NCBI GenBank assembly: GCA_035765855.1
Contig: DASTWM010000533.1
Span: 1 to 20,306 of the forward strand
Source of the DNA: DASTWM01 sp035765855
Lineage (GTDB): Bacteria > Chloroflexota > Chloroflexia > Chloroflexales > Roseiflexaceae
Direction: 5' to 3'
DNA: 20,306 nucleotides
Shown: piece after piece, positions 14,342-20,306 of the stretch
Numbering within the stretch: position 1 is the stretch's first letter
Layout: each line of letters opens with the position of its first letter
Position numbers and translations under genes: made by a program
The notes under the pieces: generated by a model
Told to the model about the DNA's origin: nothing
The model's database searches: none
Seen by the model: only the letters and a program-made list of their open reading frames with translations

Positions 14342-15121
14342 TTATTTAGCGGCAAGCAGTGAATCGAGTTTCTGTTGCCATGCGCTGAACGGCTGCGCGC
14401 CAATGAACGGCTCGCCATTGATCATGAACGAGGGCGTGCTGCGGATGCCTTGCTGAAGCGCCTCGTTGAAGTTGCTCTCGATCAGTGGCGCAAAGCGATT
14501 CTCTTTCACGCACTGTTCAAATGCTGCTCCATCAAGCTTCAATTCAGCCGCGTACCCCATAAATGTCCGTATATCACGCTCGCCGCCCTGCCGCCATTCG
14601 CCGGCATCCTGCCCCTCGAACAGCCGCGTGTGCATGGGCCAGAAGCTACCTTGCGCGCCCGCACAGTTCGCGGCATGCGCGGCAAGCAGCGCGCCAGGAT
14701 GAATTTGCATCAGCGGGAAGTCGCGGTAAATGTAATACACCTTGCCTGTGCTGATATATTCCTGTTCGAGCTTTGGTTTCGTCTCACGGACGAATTGCGC
14801 GCAGAACGGTCACTGGTAATCGCTGTATTCAACCACGGTGATTGGCGCATCGGGGTCGCCCAGCGTACGGTTGAGCGCCTCAGGAGCTGTCATGGATGCG
14901 CTACCCCCGTCAGGCATGGCGACGGGTGTGCCAATGTCAACGGCGACCGTTGGTAGCGTCACAGGCGCAGGCGTGCGGGTTGCATAGGGCGAAGGGGAAG
15001 GTGTAGCGCGCATGGCGCGCTGCGGTGCCTCCTGGCCGCACGACGCCACAAGCAGCGCCGGGAGCACAAGCAGCACCAATCGCGCCATGAACGCGTGTGT
15101 CAGCAGCATGTGACGAATCAT
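14342..15121 (-). CDS. DsbA-like thiol oxidoreductase lipoprotein with in-frame UGA at the catalytic Cys: probable selenoprotein
   Basis: Read through one in-frame TGA (14812-14810) this gives a 259-residue protein. Residues 1-27 form a lipoprotein signal ending L-V-A-S with lipobox C28, so it should be anchored outside the membrane. Residues 30-80 are a Pro/Thr/Ser-rich linker. The thioredoxin fold begins 'DAPITVVEYSDYQ', where family members continue C-P-F-C. Here the first Cys codon is TGA (position 104), followed by P-F-C107. The fold goes on with 'VYYIYRDFPLMQIHPGA', 'AANCAGAQGSFWPMH' and the cis-proline loop 'GIRSTPSFMING' (P230), ending normally at TAA. No other stop or frameshift occurs. 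A SECIS-like stem-loop follows the UGA (see 14778-14794). The family forms or exchanges disulphides in exported proteins; a U-x-x-C site is a known alternative to C-x-x-C. TGA ends three neighbouring genes, so it is not generally recoded. Alternatives are a point nonsense mutation or a base error. Its ATG overlaps the preceding gene's stop. Confidence 0.85.
14778..14812 (-). promoter_or_regulatory. Candidate bacterial SECIS element downstream of the in-frame UGA
   Basis: In the minus-strand mRNA, UGA (14812-14810) is followed after 15 nt by UUCGUC (14794-14789), loop CGUGA (14788-14784) and GACGAA (14783-14778): a perfect 6-bp stem with a 5-nt loop. The loop starts 22 nt after the UGA and its second base is G. 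The bacterial SECIS model used by bSECISearch, as I know it, asks for a short upper stem, a G among the first two loop bases and a UGA-to-loop distance of about 16-37 nt; all hold. A lower helix GUUC/GAAC is possible but weaker. SelB would bind this element to insert selenocysteine. Confidence 0.7.
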
Positions 15122-15627
15122 CGATCGTACATCCCAATCTGCTGTGTCTCGCGCGGTCGGTAGTTGGCCTGCACCAATGCGTCAGAGCCATCATCGCCGC
15201 AGTACGGGCAGATCGACCATGTCAGATCTACTACATGATCGCATGATGGGCAGCGGCGGCGCAGCGACGTGTGGCAGTGCGGGCAGATGATGAAATCTGG
15301 CTCGATAGCGCGCTGGCAATGCGGACAAACGTACTGATCTTCAAGATCGCGGCGGAGATATTGCTCCTCAAGCGTGCGCTCATATTTTTCCTTGAGCGTC
15401 TGGCGCGGGCGCAGGATCATGTGCAACACCACACCAGCGAACGGCAGCAGGAGTGCCAGCGCAACGGCCAGCACCTGCACCACGACATCTTCGCTACGAT
15501 TGCGAATATCACGGTAGGTCCACAGCACCGAGGCAGCCCACAGCAGCACAATGTAGGCTGCTATCGCCACACCGATCAAGCTCAGCACTGGCAGTAAATT
15601 CGTCAACAACGAACGGATCGCATCCAA
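15118..15627 (-). CDS. Two-helix membrane protein with C-terminal double zinc ribbon
   Basis: With a TTG start at 15627 the protein has 169 residues. Helices at about 8-37 ('LLTNLLPVLSLIGVAIAAYI' onward) and 48-73 form a hairpin that leaves both ends on one side. The tail carries four CxxC pairs: C101/C104, C115/C118, C126/C129, C140/C143, the double-zinc-ribbon pattern (C-P-H-C, C-P-H-C, C-P-S-C, C-P-Y-C), probably cytoplasmic. TTG 15627 is preferred because AAGGAG (15642-15637) lies nine bases upstream; an open TTG at 15663 lacks a site and places the Shine-Dalgarno inside the gene. Its stop overlaps the ATG of the DsbA-like gene by four bases, so the two are translationally coupled. It has no known function. 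The Zn-thiol tail and a redox partner suggest shared envelope or redox duties (inference). Confidence 0.82.
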   Translation of the reverse strand: MDAIRSLLTNLLPVLSLIGVAIAAYIVLLWAASVLWTYRDIRNRSEDVVVQVLAVALALLLPFAGVVLHMILRPRQTLKEKYERTLEEQYLRRDLEDQYVCPHCQRAIEPDFIICPHCHTSLRRRCPSCDHVVDLTWSICPYCGDDGSDALVQANYRPRETQQIGMYDR

Positions 15628-15732
15628 AATCGTAAACTCCTTAGGTGACGCATGACATAGCAAGCAAGACGAAGCCCAACCGCGCGTGCTTCATCGCCAT
15701 GTCATTCGTTAAAAACGCATTATGCTACGTTC

Positions 15733-15760
15733 ATTCTCGCGATCTTCGCAAAAATGTCAA
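15733..15760 (-). promoter_or_regulatory. Candidate promoter of the zinc-ribbon/selenoprotein operon
   Basis: On the minus strand TTGACA (15760-15755) is a perfect -35, followed after 16 bp by GAGAAT (15738-15733), a four-of-six -10. The leader would be about 100 nt. It lies in the 127-163 bp gap after the c-di-AMP receptor gene, so the two downstream genes may be transcribed separately from tmk. Confidence 0.4.
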
Positions 15761-15790
15761 GCATGATCAGGTGATACCTTGCTGAAAGCA

Positions 15791-16120
15791 TTACAAACGT
15801 AATACCGAACCAGCTTTAAGCACGAAAATAGTCGCGCCGCCGATCTGCACCTCAATCGGCGAAGGAGGATAAAATTCACCTGATTCGGCGACGGGTGGCA
15901 GCGGTGAGACATAGCGGGTGCGGGTGTGGCAGTGTTCGCGTACGATGCTGATCAACGGCTCGACCGCGTCTTCCTCGACGGCAATGATGAGCGTTACATT
16001 GCCCTCATGAAGAAAGCCGCCCTCGCTGCTGATCCGCGTCACACGGTAATTGCGCTTGGTGAGCGCGCTCAGGAGATCGCTCGCGTCCTGGCGTTGCACC
16101 ACAACTATCACGAGTTTCAT
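15791..16120 (-). CDS. Cyclic-di-AMP receptor (PstA/DarA-like, DUF970)
   Basis: A 109-residue PII-like trimeric signalling protein that binds c-di-AMP. Family landmarks from start to end: 'MKLVIVVVQRQDASDLLSAL', 'RVTRISSEGGFLHEGNVTLI', 'VEEDAVEPLISIVREHC', and the C-terminal 'PIEVQIGGATIFVL'. The S-S-E-G-G-F-L-x-x-G-N-T/V-T stretch is the ligand-loop region of known members. Length is normal. The start has no good Shine-Dalgarno (GAGG is 13 bases off) but is fixed by the conserved M-K-L-V-I. It sits 57 bp after tmk, the common neighbour of this family in Firmicutes. No di-adenylate cyclase or phosphodiesterase is in view. Confidence 0.9.
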   Translation of the reverse strand: MKLVIVVVQRQDASDLLSALTKRNYRVTRISSEGGFLHEGNVTLIIAVEEDAVEPLISIVREHCHTRTRYVSPLPPVAESGEFYPPSPIEVQIGGATIFVLKAGSVLRL

Positions 16121-16177
16121 ACGCTTTACATAGCCTCACACTTCAATCTGGCCGATCACAGGGACAGGCGAACACAC

Positions 16178-16885
16178 CTACGCTTCAGGTTCAAGCAATG
16201 CTACATGTTCGAGCAATGGTTCGATAGCATCACTGATTTGCCGGGCTAACGCATCGATGGGCAGCATGGCATCGAAGATCTTCCAGCGCGCCGGCGATTG
16301 GCTAATCAGCGCATGGTAGCCGGCCTCCACGCGCTGGTGAAACGCAAGCTCGCGCGCATCGAGCCGATTCCATTCCACCGGCGCAACCGGACGCACGTTC
16401 GGCAGCAGCGACGATCCTATACTCTGCGCTTTGGTTTGGCGCGCGCGCAGTTTGCGTTCCAGCCCATCTTCGGCCCGCAGATCGAGATAGATCGTCACAT
16501 CCGGCTCCAGCCCGCCGGTCGCAATCCGCGTAATCGTGTGAAGCTCTTCAAGGTCGCGGCTTAATCCGTATCCCTGATACGCATAGGTCGAGTCGGCGTA
16601 GCGATCACACAGCACAATGCCGCCATGTCCCAGGTATGGCTTAATAACCTCGTTGACGAGCTGGGCGCGCGCGGCGGAAAACAGCAGGATTTCGGTTGTC
16701 GGATCCATTTCGGTGTGCTGCAAATCCAGCACCACCCGGCGAATCATGTCGCTGATCTGCGTCCCACCCGGCTCACGCACGGCAATAACGGGGTATCCGC
16801 GTTCCAGCAGATATTCACGCAGCAGACGCGCCTGTGTGCTTTTGCCGCTGCCTTCCGGCCCCTCAAATGTGATAAATAAGCTCAT
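16178..16885 (-). CDS. tmk: Thymidylate kinase
   Basis: A 235-residue P-loop kinase that converts dTMP to dTDP. The P-loop is 'FEGPEGSGKSTQARLL' (G9 to T17). The next landmarks are 'REPGGT' (38-42) and the D-R-Y motif 'LCDRYADSTYAYQG' (92-105). The LID region, about 148-174, is longer than in a typical 210-residue enzyme and contains an insertion rich in S, L, P and V ('SIGSSLLPNVRPVAPVEW'). The tail ends with acidic residues. It starts at ATG 16885 with no clear Shine-Dalgarno, 43 bp after the R3H ATPase stop, and probably shares its transcript. Confidence 0.94.
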   Translation of the reverse strand: MSLFITFEGPEGSGKSTQARLLREYLLERGYPVIAVREPGGTQISDMIRRVVLDLQHTEMDPTTEILLFSAARAQLVNEVIKPYLGHGGIVLCDRYADSTYAYQGYGLSRDLEELHTITRIATGGLEPDVTIYLDLRAEDGLERKLRARQTKAQSIGSSLLPNVRPVAPVEWNRLDARELAFHQRVEAGYHALISQSPARWKIFDAMLPIDALARQISDAIEPLLEHVALLEPEA

Positions 16886-16928
16886 AGACGTTGCATGGTA
16901 GGACGCACCAATTCTTTACATCTCATTA

Positions 16929-18653
16929 TTAGCGAAAAATCTTCACGCGTCGGCGCGGCTCGCGTCCATGGCTCTGCGACCGCACATTGTAGCGCTCGGC
17001 CATTTGATGTTGCAGCTTGCGAACGTAATTGCTGCGCGGCATCAAATCCACCGACTTGCGCTCGCCATTTAACAATTGTCCAATCGCCTGTTCGGTTTCC
17101 ATGCGCGCCGCCGTCTCATCGTCGTAAATCATCTCGCTCTCGTTCTCGTCCTCCTGAGTGGGAGCGATATGAAACACATCGGCGAGTTGGCGCTCCATCT
17201 GTGTGATGGTGTTGTTGCGCAGCACATAGACAGGCACGCCGCGCGCCTCAGCCTGCCGGATGCGGTCGGAGCCCTGACGGTAATAATTCTTGAGCGTCAT
17301 GACCATGGTTGCGTCGCTCATCTCGCGCACGATGGTCGCAGGAACACGCAGATTTCCGATCGCGCGCTCAAGTCGATCGCGGCTGACTCCAAACGGGAAA
17401 ATCCGCTGTGCTCCCGCGCTGGTGCGCTGCGGTGCGGTAGCGACAAAGCTGTTTTCGCTGCCAGGTACCAATGCACTGAGGCTGCGCTCACGACCCATCG
17501 GGCGTTCCCGGCTATCGCGGCCCTCACGCCCGTCGCGCATGGTCCCGTTGCGCTCGCGGCCACCGCGCTCGCGCCCGTCGCGCCCGTTGCCCGTGCGGCG
17601 GCTGTACGGTTGAAAGCCCTCGTTCGGGTCGCGCGGCGGCCTGCCAACCGGCTCGGTGGTAATCTGGCCGTCGGCGTTGCGCTGGCGCAGTTCAGCCATA
17701 GGATCGTCGCCGCGCAGCAGGCTATCTACCGCTGTGGCAACCTCGGGATAGATCAGCATTTGGTCACGGCTCTGGATTTCGACCATGACATCGAACGTTG
17801 GTGGCGCTTTGCGTTCCAGCACCGTCTTTTGCGTGCCACGTCGCCGCGCTTCTTCATCGCCAAGCGTGACAGCCTGAATGCCGCCAATCAGGTCCGACAA
17901 GGTCGGATTGATCATGAGATTGTCGAGCGTGTTGCCGTGCGCCGTCCCGATGAGCTGGACGCCGCGCTCGGCAATCGTGCGGGCGGCCTGCGCCTCAAGC
18001 TCGGTGCCAATCTCGTCAATCACAATCACTTCTGGCATGTGATTTTCGACCGCCTCGATCATCACGGCGTGCTGCTCCGAGGGGCGCTGCACCTGCATGC
18101 GCCGCGCGCGCCCGATGCCCGGGTGCGGAATGTCGCCATCGCCCGCAATCTCGTTCGATGTGTCTACAATCACGACGCGCTTGCGTAAATCGTCGGCAAG
18201 CACGCGCGCCGTTTCGCGCAGCAGCGTCGTCTTGCCCACGCCCGGGCGGCCAAGCAGCAGCACACTTTTCCCTGACTCAATCAGGTCGCGCAAAATAGCG
18301 ATCGTGCCGAAGACAGCGCGCCCAACGCGGCATGTCAGGCCAATAACTTTGCCTGAACGATTGCGGATAGCAGAAATGCGATGCAAGGTGCGTGGAATAC
18401 CGGCGCGGTTATCCTCGCCGAACATGCCGATACGCGAGATGACATAATCTATATCTTCCTGGCTTACCTCGCGCTCGCTCAGCAGCCGTTCCACACCGGT
18501 GTAGCGTGCTTCCGGCAAGCGGCCAAGGTCAAGCACAATTTCAATAAGATCGTCTTTGCTTTCTGGCGCTGCTTCAATCGCCTCTTGAATTCTGGGGGGC
18601 AGTGTCTCTAATAGTAAATCTATATTACTGGTTATTTCTCGATGTTCTGACAT
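16929..18653 (-). CDS. SpoIIIAA-like AAA ATPase with RG-rich linker and C-terminal R3H domain (Ycf45-like)
   Basis: A 574-residue predicted single-stranded nucleic-acid-binding ATPase. The N-terminal helical part is followed by a SpoIIIAA/Ycf45-like ATPase: Walker A 'LLLGRPGVGKTTLL' (about 132-145), 'VVIVDTSNEIAGDGDIPHPG', Walker B 'VIVIDEIGTELEAQAA' (209-224) and 'GTAHGNTLDNL'. Then come a disordered arginine/glycine/glutamate linker (residues 352-390), a second folded region ('FPFGVSRDRLERAIGNLRVP'), and an R3H motif near the C-terminus with R545 and H549 in 'RSNYVRKLQHQMAERY', ending basic. I chose ATG 18653 because homologous-looking sequence starts 'MSEHREITSNIDLL'; the open frame to 18731 would run far into the GNAT gene. 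As placed it overlaps that gene by 29 bp. The cellular role of this family is not established. Confidence 0.88.
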   Translation of the reverse strand: MSEHREITSNIDLLLETLPPRIQEAIEAAPESKDDLIEIVLDLGRLPEARYTGVERLLSEREVSQEDIDYVISRIGMFGEDNRAGIPRTLHRISAIRNRSGKVIGLTCRVGRAVFGTIAILRDLIESGKSVLLLGRPGVGKTTLLRETARVLADDLRKRVVIVDTSNEIAGDGDIPHPGIGRARRMQVQRPSEQHAVMIEAVENHMPEVIVIDEIGTELEAQAARTIAERGVQLIGTAHGNTLDNLMINPTLSDLIGGIQAVTLGDEEARRRGTQKTVLERKAPPTFDVMVEIQSRDQMLIYPEVATAVDSLLRGDDPMAELRQRNADGQITTEPVGRPPRDPNEGFQPYSRRTGNGRDGRERGGRERNGTMRDGREGRDSRERPMGRERSLSALVPGSENSFVATAPQRTSAGAQRIFPFGVSRDRLERAIGNLRVPATIVREMSDATMVMTLKNYYRQGSDRIRQAEARGVPVYVLRNNTITQMERQLADVFHIAPTQEDENESEMIYDDETAARMETEQAIGQLLNGERKSVDLMPRSNYVRKLQHQMAERYNVRSQSHGREPRRRVKIFR

Positions 18654-19641
18654 ATCTTCGTGCGTCCTCGCCAAAAGAAATAGTCGGCATGGGCACTCGT
18701 GGTTCAAGACTCGGTTCGAGTGCTGGCACAAGCATCGTCCGACGGGCGGTTACAGTTGTGTGTTTGCACAGCAGCGCCTGCTCGCCAACTGGCTGAAAGC
18801 CAAGGTCAATTGCAGGTAGCAATAACTCCTGCTGGTAATCGCGCAGCACCAACAGCACTGACTGCGCGTCATGCACCTGGCCGAGGCCAAAGCGCACGAT
18901 ATCGGCGGTGTATTCGCGGTCTTCAGGCCGGATCAACAGCGTCATGACGTGTCCCGCCGGGCCGCTCGTCAGTCGCAGGTAGGCCAGCAGATCATCTTCC
19001 TGCCCAAGCACCCAGCCCCGCATGCGTGGTCTCCGCCGTGCGGTGCGCGGAAGCCGCCATGCCAGTGGCGTCCGCACCTCAGCCTCTTGCACCGCGCGCG
19101 GCGTGAGGGAGCCGTAGAGTTTATGAATGGCAAGATCATCACGCCGCATTTGTGGCCGCATGGCTGCAAGTGTTGTGCCCTGGTCCCAGTCTGGCCCCTC
19201 AAGTCGCAGCACAAACTGGCTGCCATAATTGACAAAGCCAAGCTGCCGGAACATTTCGCGCAGTTCGTCGTGGCGCTGTGACAGTGCCGCGTAAAGCCGC
19301 TGTACCCGATATTGGCCGGCGCGCACGCACACCGCTTCAAGCAGGCGAAACCACACATCGCGATCGGTGGGATGGCCGCGCCCGCCGCCATACGCCGCAA
19401 GTGTCACAATATCCTGCTCTGGCCGCCCATGCCGCCCGACCGATTGCGCCAGCGCGCGCATGCCACGCTCGCGGTAAATCAGCGTCGAGCCATCGCGGCC
19501 ACCGCCTTCAATCAGGCAACGCGCGGCATACAAAAACCAACGATGTGGCTTCGCAAACATCGCTTCGTTATACAGCAGCACAAGGCTGCGTGGTTTACGC
19601 CGTAATGTCCAGAAGTCGCGGAGTGTGGCAGGTCCAATCAT
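18625..19641 (-). CDS. Double-GNAT-like protein
   Basis: A 338-residue protein that looks like two GNAT acetyltransferase domains in tandem. The first half ends with 'MFRQLGFVNYGSQFVLRLEG' (130-149) and the second with 'LPAIDLGFQPVGEQALLCKH' (275-294); both are the L-G-F-x-x-x-x close of GNAT folds. The central linker (about 195-210) is very arginine-rich ('RLPRTARRRPRMRGWVLG'). A clear acetyl-CoA pyrophosphate loop (Q/R-x-x-G-x-G/A) is not evident in either half, so activity is uncertain and a binding role is possible. ATG 19641 has no obvious Shine-Dalgarno; just upstream is the hairpin repeat at 19666-19713. Its 3' end overlaps the R3H ATPase gene by 29 bp, indicating co-translation. Confidence 0.7.
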   Translation of the reverse strand: MIGPATLRDFWTLRRKPRSLVLLYNEAMFAKPHRWFLYAARCLIEGGGRDGSTLIYRERGMRALAQSVGRHGRPEQDIVTLAAYGGGRGHPTDRDVWFRLLEAVCVRAGQYRVQRLYAALSQRHDELREMFRQLGFVNYGSQFVLRLEGPDWDQGTTLAAMRPQMRRDDLAIHKLYGSLTPRAVQEAEVRTPLAWRLPRTARRRPRMRGWVLGQEDDLLAYLRLTSGPAGHVMTLLIRPEDREYTADIVRFGLGQVHDAQSVLLVLRDYQQELLLPAIDLGFQPVGEQALLCKHTTVTARRTMLVPALEPSLEPRVPMPTISFGEDARRYVRTSRNNQ

Positions 19642-19665
19642 ATCGTTGTGAGCTTTGAGGTTTGA

Positions 19666-19713
19666 GTTGTGAGTTGTGTGCTTCGGTTCTTTCCCCTACT
19701 CATAACTCACAAC
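19666..19713. repeat. Inverted repeat between pdxT and the GNAT gene
   Basis: GTTGTGAGTTGTG (19666-19678) pairs with CATAACTCACAAC (19701-19713) at 12 of 13 positions (one wobble), with a 22-nt loop. The word CATAACTCA recurs at 19722-19730, overlapping the last codons of pdxT. It may terminate pdxT or be a dispersed repeat. There is no clean T-tract in the minus direction. Confidence 0.5.
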
Positions 19714-19720
19714 CCATCAT

Positions 19721-20293
19721 TCATAACTCAATAAAGTAGCGGTGCAGGCGATCATCACTGGTAAGCTCTGGATGAAACGATGTCGCAAGCAGATGATCCT
19801 GCTGCGCGGCCACAATCCGATGATCGTCAAGCGCGGCCAGCACATTGACCGCCTTGCCTGGCGATTCGAACACTGGTGCCCGAATAAAGACGGCATGGAG
19901 CGGCTCTTCCCCGATCTGCGGAATGGAAAAATCAGCCTCAAAGCTGTCAAGCTGCCGCCCGAATGCGTTGCGCCGCGCGGTAATGTCCATCAGCGACAGA
20001 GCCGGTTGTCCTTCCGGGCGTCCCTCAGCGATGTGCTTCGCCATCAGGATGGCTCCGGCGCAGGTGCCCCACAGCGGCATGCCTGCCTGTGCGCGTGCCC
20101 GAATCGGCTCAAGCAGGTTGTACATGACCAGCAGCTTGCCAATTGTTGTGCTTTCGCCACCCGGAATAATAAGACGATCAACCTGATCCAAATGTTTCGG
20201 TAATCGGACTTGTTGTGTGGCTACGCCGATGCGCCGCAGCACCTCCTCGTGCTCTCGAAAATCACCCTGCAGGGCGAGAATGCCAACTATCAT
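19721..20293 (-). CDS. pdxT: Pyridoxal 5'-phosphate synthase glutaminase subunit
   Basis: A 190-residue class I glutamine amidotransferase that feeds ammonia to PdxS for direct PLP synthesis. The start 'MIVGILALQGDFREHEEVLR' is the family start. The catalytic Cys is C78 in 'PLWGTCAGAIL', and the other triad residues are H174 and E176 in 'SFHPELTSD'. The 'IPGGESTTIGKLL' stretch (43-55) holds the oxyanion loop. The length is normal and the gene is complete; its ATG is 13 bases from the window edge, so any pdxS would lie upstream outside the window. It ends TGA; the terminal Phe-Ile-Glu-Leu overlaps the repeat words described at 19666-19730. Confidence 0.95.
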   Translation of the reverse strand: MIVGILALQGDFREHEEVLRRIGVATQQVRLPKHLDQVDRLIIPGGESTTIGKLLVMYNLLEPIRARAQAGMPLWGTCAGAILMAKHIAEGRPEGQPALSLMDITARRNAFGRQLDSFEADFSIPQIGEEPLHAVFIRAPVFESPGKAVNVLAALDDHRIVAAQQDHLLATSFHPELTSDDRLHRYFIEL

Positions 20294-20306
20294 AGAAGTT
20301 ATAAGG

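Noticed and set aside
14810..14812. Genome-wide recoding of TGA (to Trp or Gly) as explanation for the in-frame TGA
   Set aside because: TGA ends pdxT, the zinc-ribbon gene and the baseplate-J-like gene in this window, so it works as a stop.
14342..15121. DsbA-like locus as a frameshifted or degraded pseudogene
   Set aside because: Both parts are in the same frame, only one TGA interrupts, it replaces exactly the catalytic Cys, and no other damage is visible. A point nonsense mutation or a base-call error cannot be fully excluded without other genomes.
17076..18188. Long plus-strand ORF of 370 codons opposite the R3H ATPase
   Set aside because: Shadow of a well-supported gene with Walker A/B and R3H motifs; its own product shows no motif.

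Overview
The window is GC-rich and gene-dense. It looks like a chromosomal segment of a Chloroflexota bacterium, probably class Chloroflexia. That placement is an inference from gene content: alaS, a membrane 'baseplate J'-type protein and ruvX in a row; tmk next to a DarA/PstA-type c-di-AMP receptor; a SpoIIIAA-like R3H ATPase next to a GNAT protein; and lipoprotein and zinc-ribbon families common in that phylum. There are no tRNA or rRNA genes, transposases, CRISPR arrays or phage genes.

Layout. (1) Positions 1-4377, plus strand: the 3' part of a LuxR-type regulator, then a tight cluster of a GT1 glycosyltransferase, a 38-residue one-helix protein, two overlapping genes each encoding one pyridoxamine-phosphate-oxidase-like split barrel, and a membrane-anchored dihaem cytochrome c. 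(2) Positions 4429-8426, minus strand: a HAD hydrolase, endonuclease III, an AIM24/TIGR00266 protein with an N-terminal zinc ribbon, and transcription terminator Rho. (3) Positions 8427-8982: a divergent regulatory region between rho and alaS. (4) Positions 8983-14275, plus strand: alaS, a baseplate-J-like membrane protein, and ruvX. (5) Positions 14342-20293, minus strand, in transcription order: pdxT, a double-GNAT protein, an R3H ATPase, tmk, a c-di-AMP receptor, a two-helix zinc-ribbon membrane protein and a DsbA-like lipoprotein.

Main discovery. The DsbA-like gene (14342-15121, minus) is interrupted by a single in-frame TGA, exactly where the first cysteine of the catalytic CPFC motif should be. 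Reading frame and homology continue without any other defect to a normal stop. Just after the TGA, the mRNA can form a perfect 6-bp stem with a 5-nt loop whose second base is G. The loop starts 22 nt after the UGA, which fits the bacterial SECIS model. The simplest reading is a selenoprotein, a lipid-anchored thiol oxidoreductase with a U-P-F-C active site. Conventional annotation would split it into two fragments or call it a pseudogene. Its start codon overlaps the stop of the zinc-ribbon membrane protein gene, so the two are probably co-translated.

Other structure: three different long intergenic inverted repeats lie at gene ends (7011-7061, 14277-14339, 19666-19713). A perfect 10-bp GC-rich hairpin precedes the first split-barrel gene. 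Dyads overlap the alaS promoter region.
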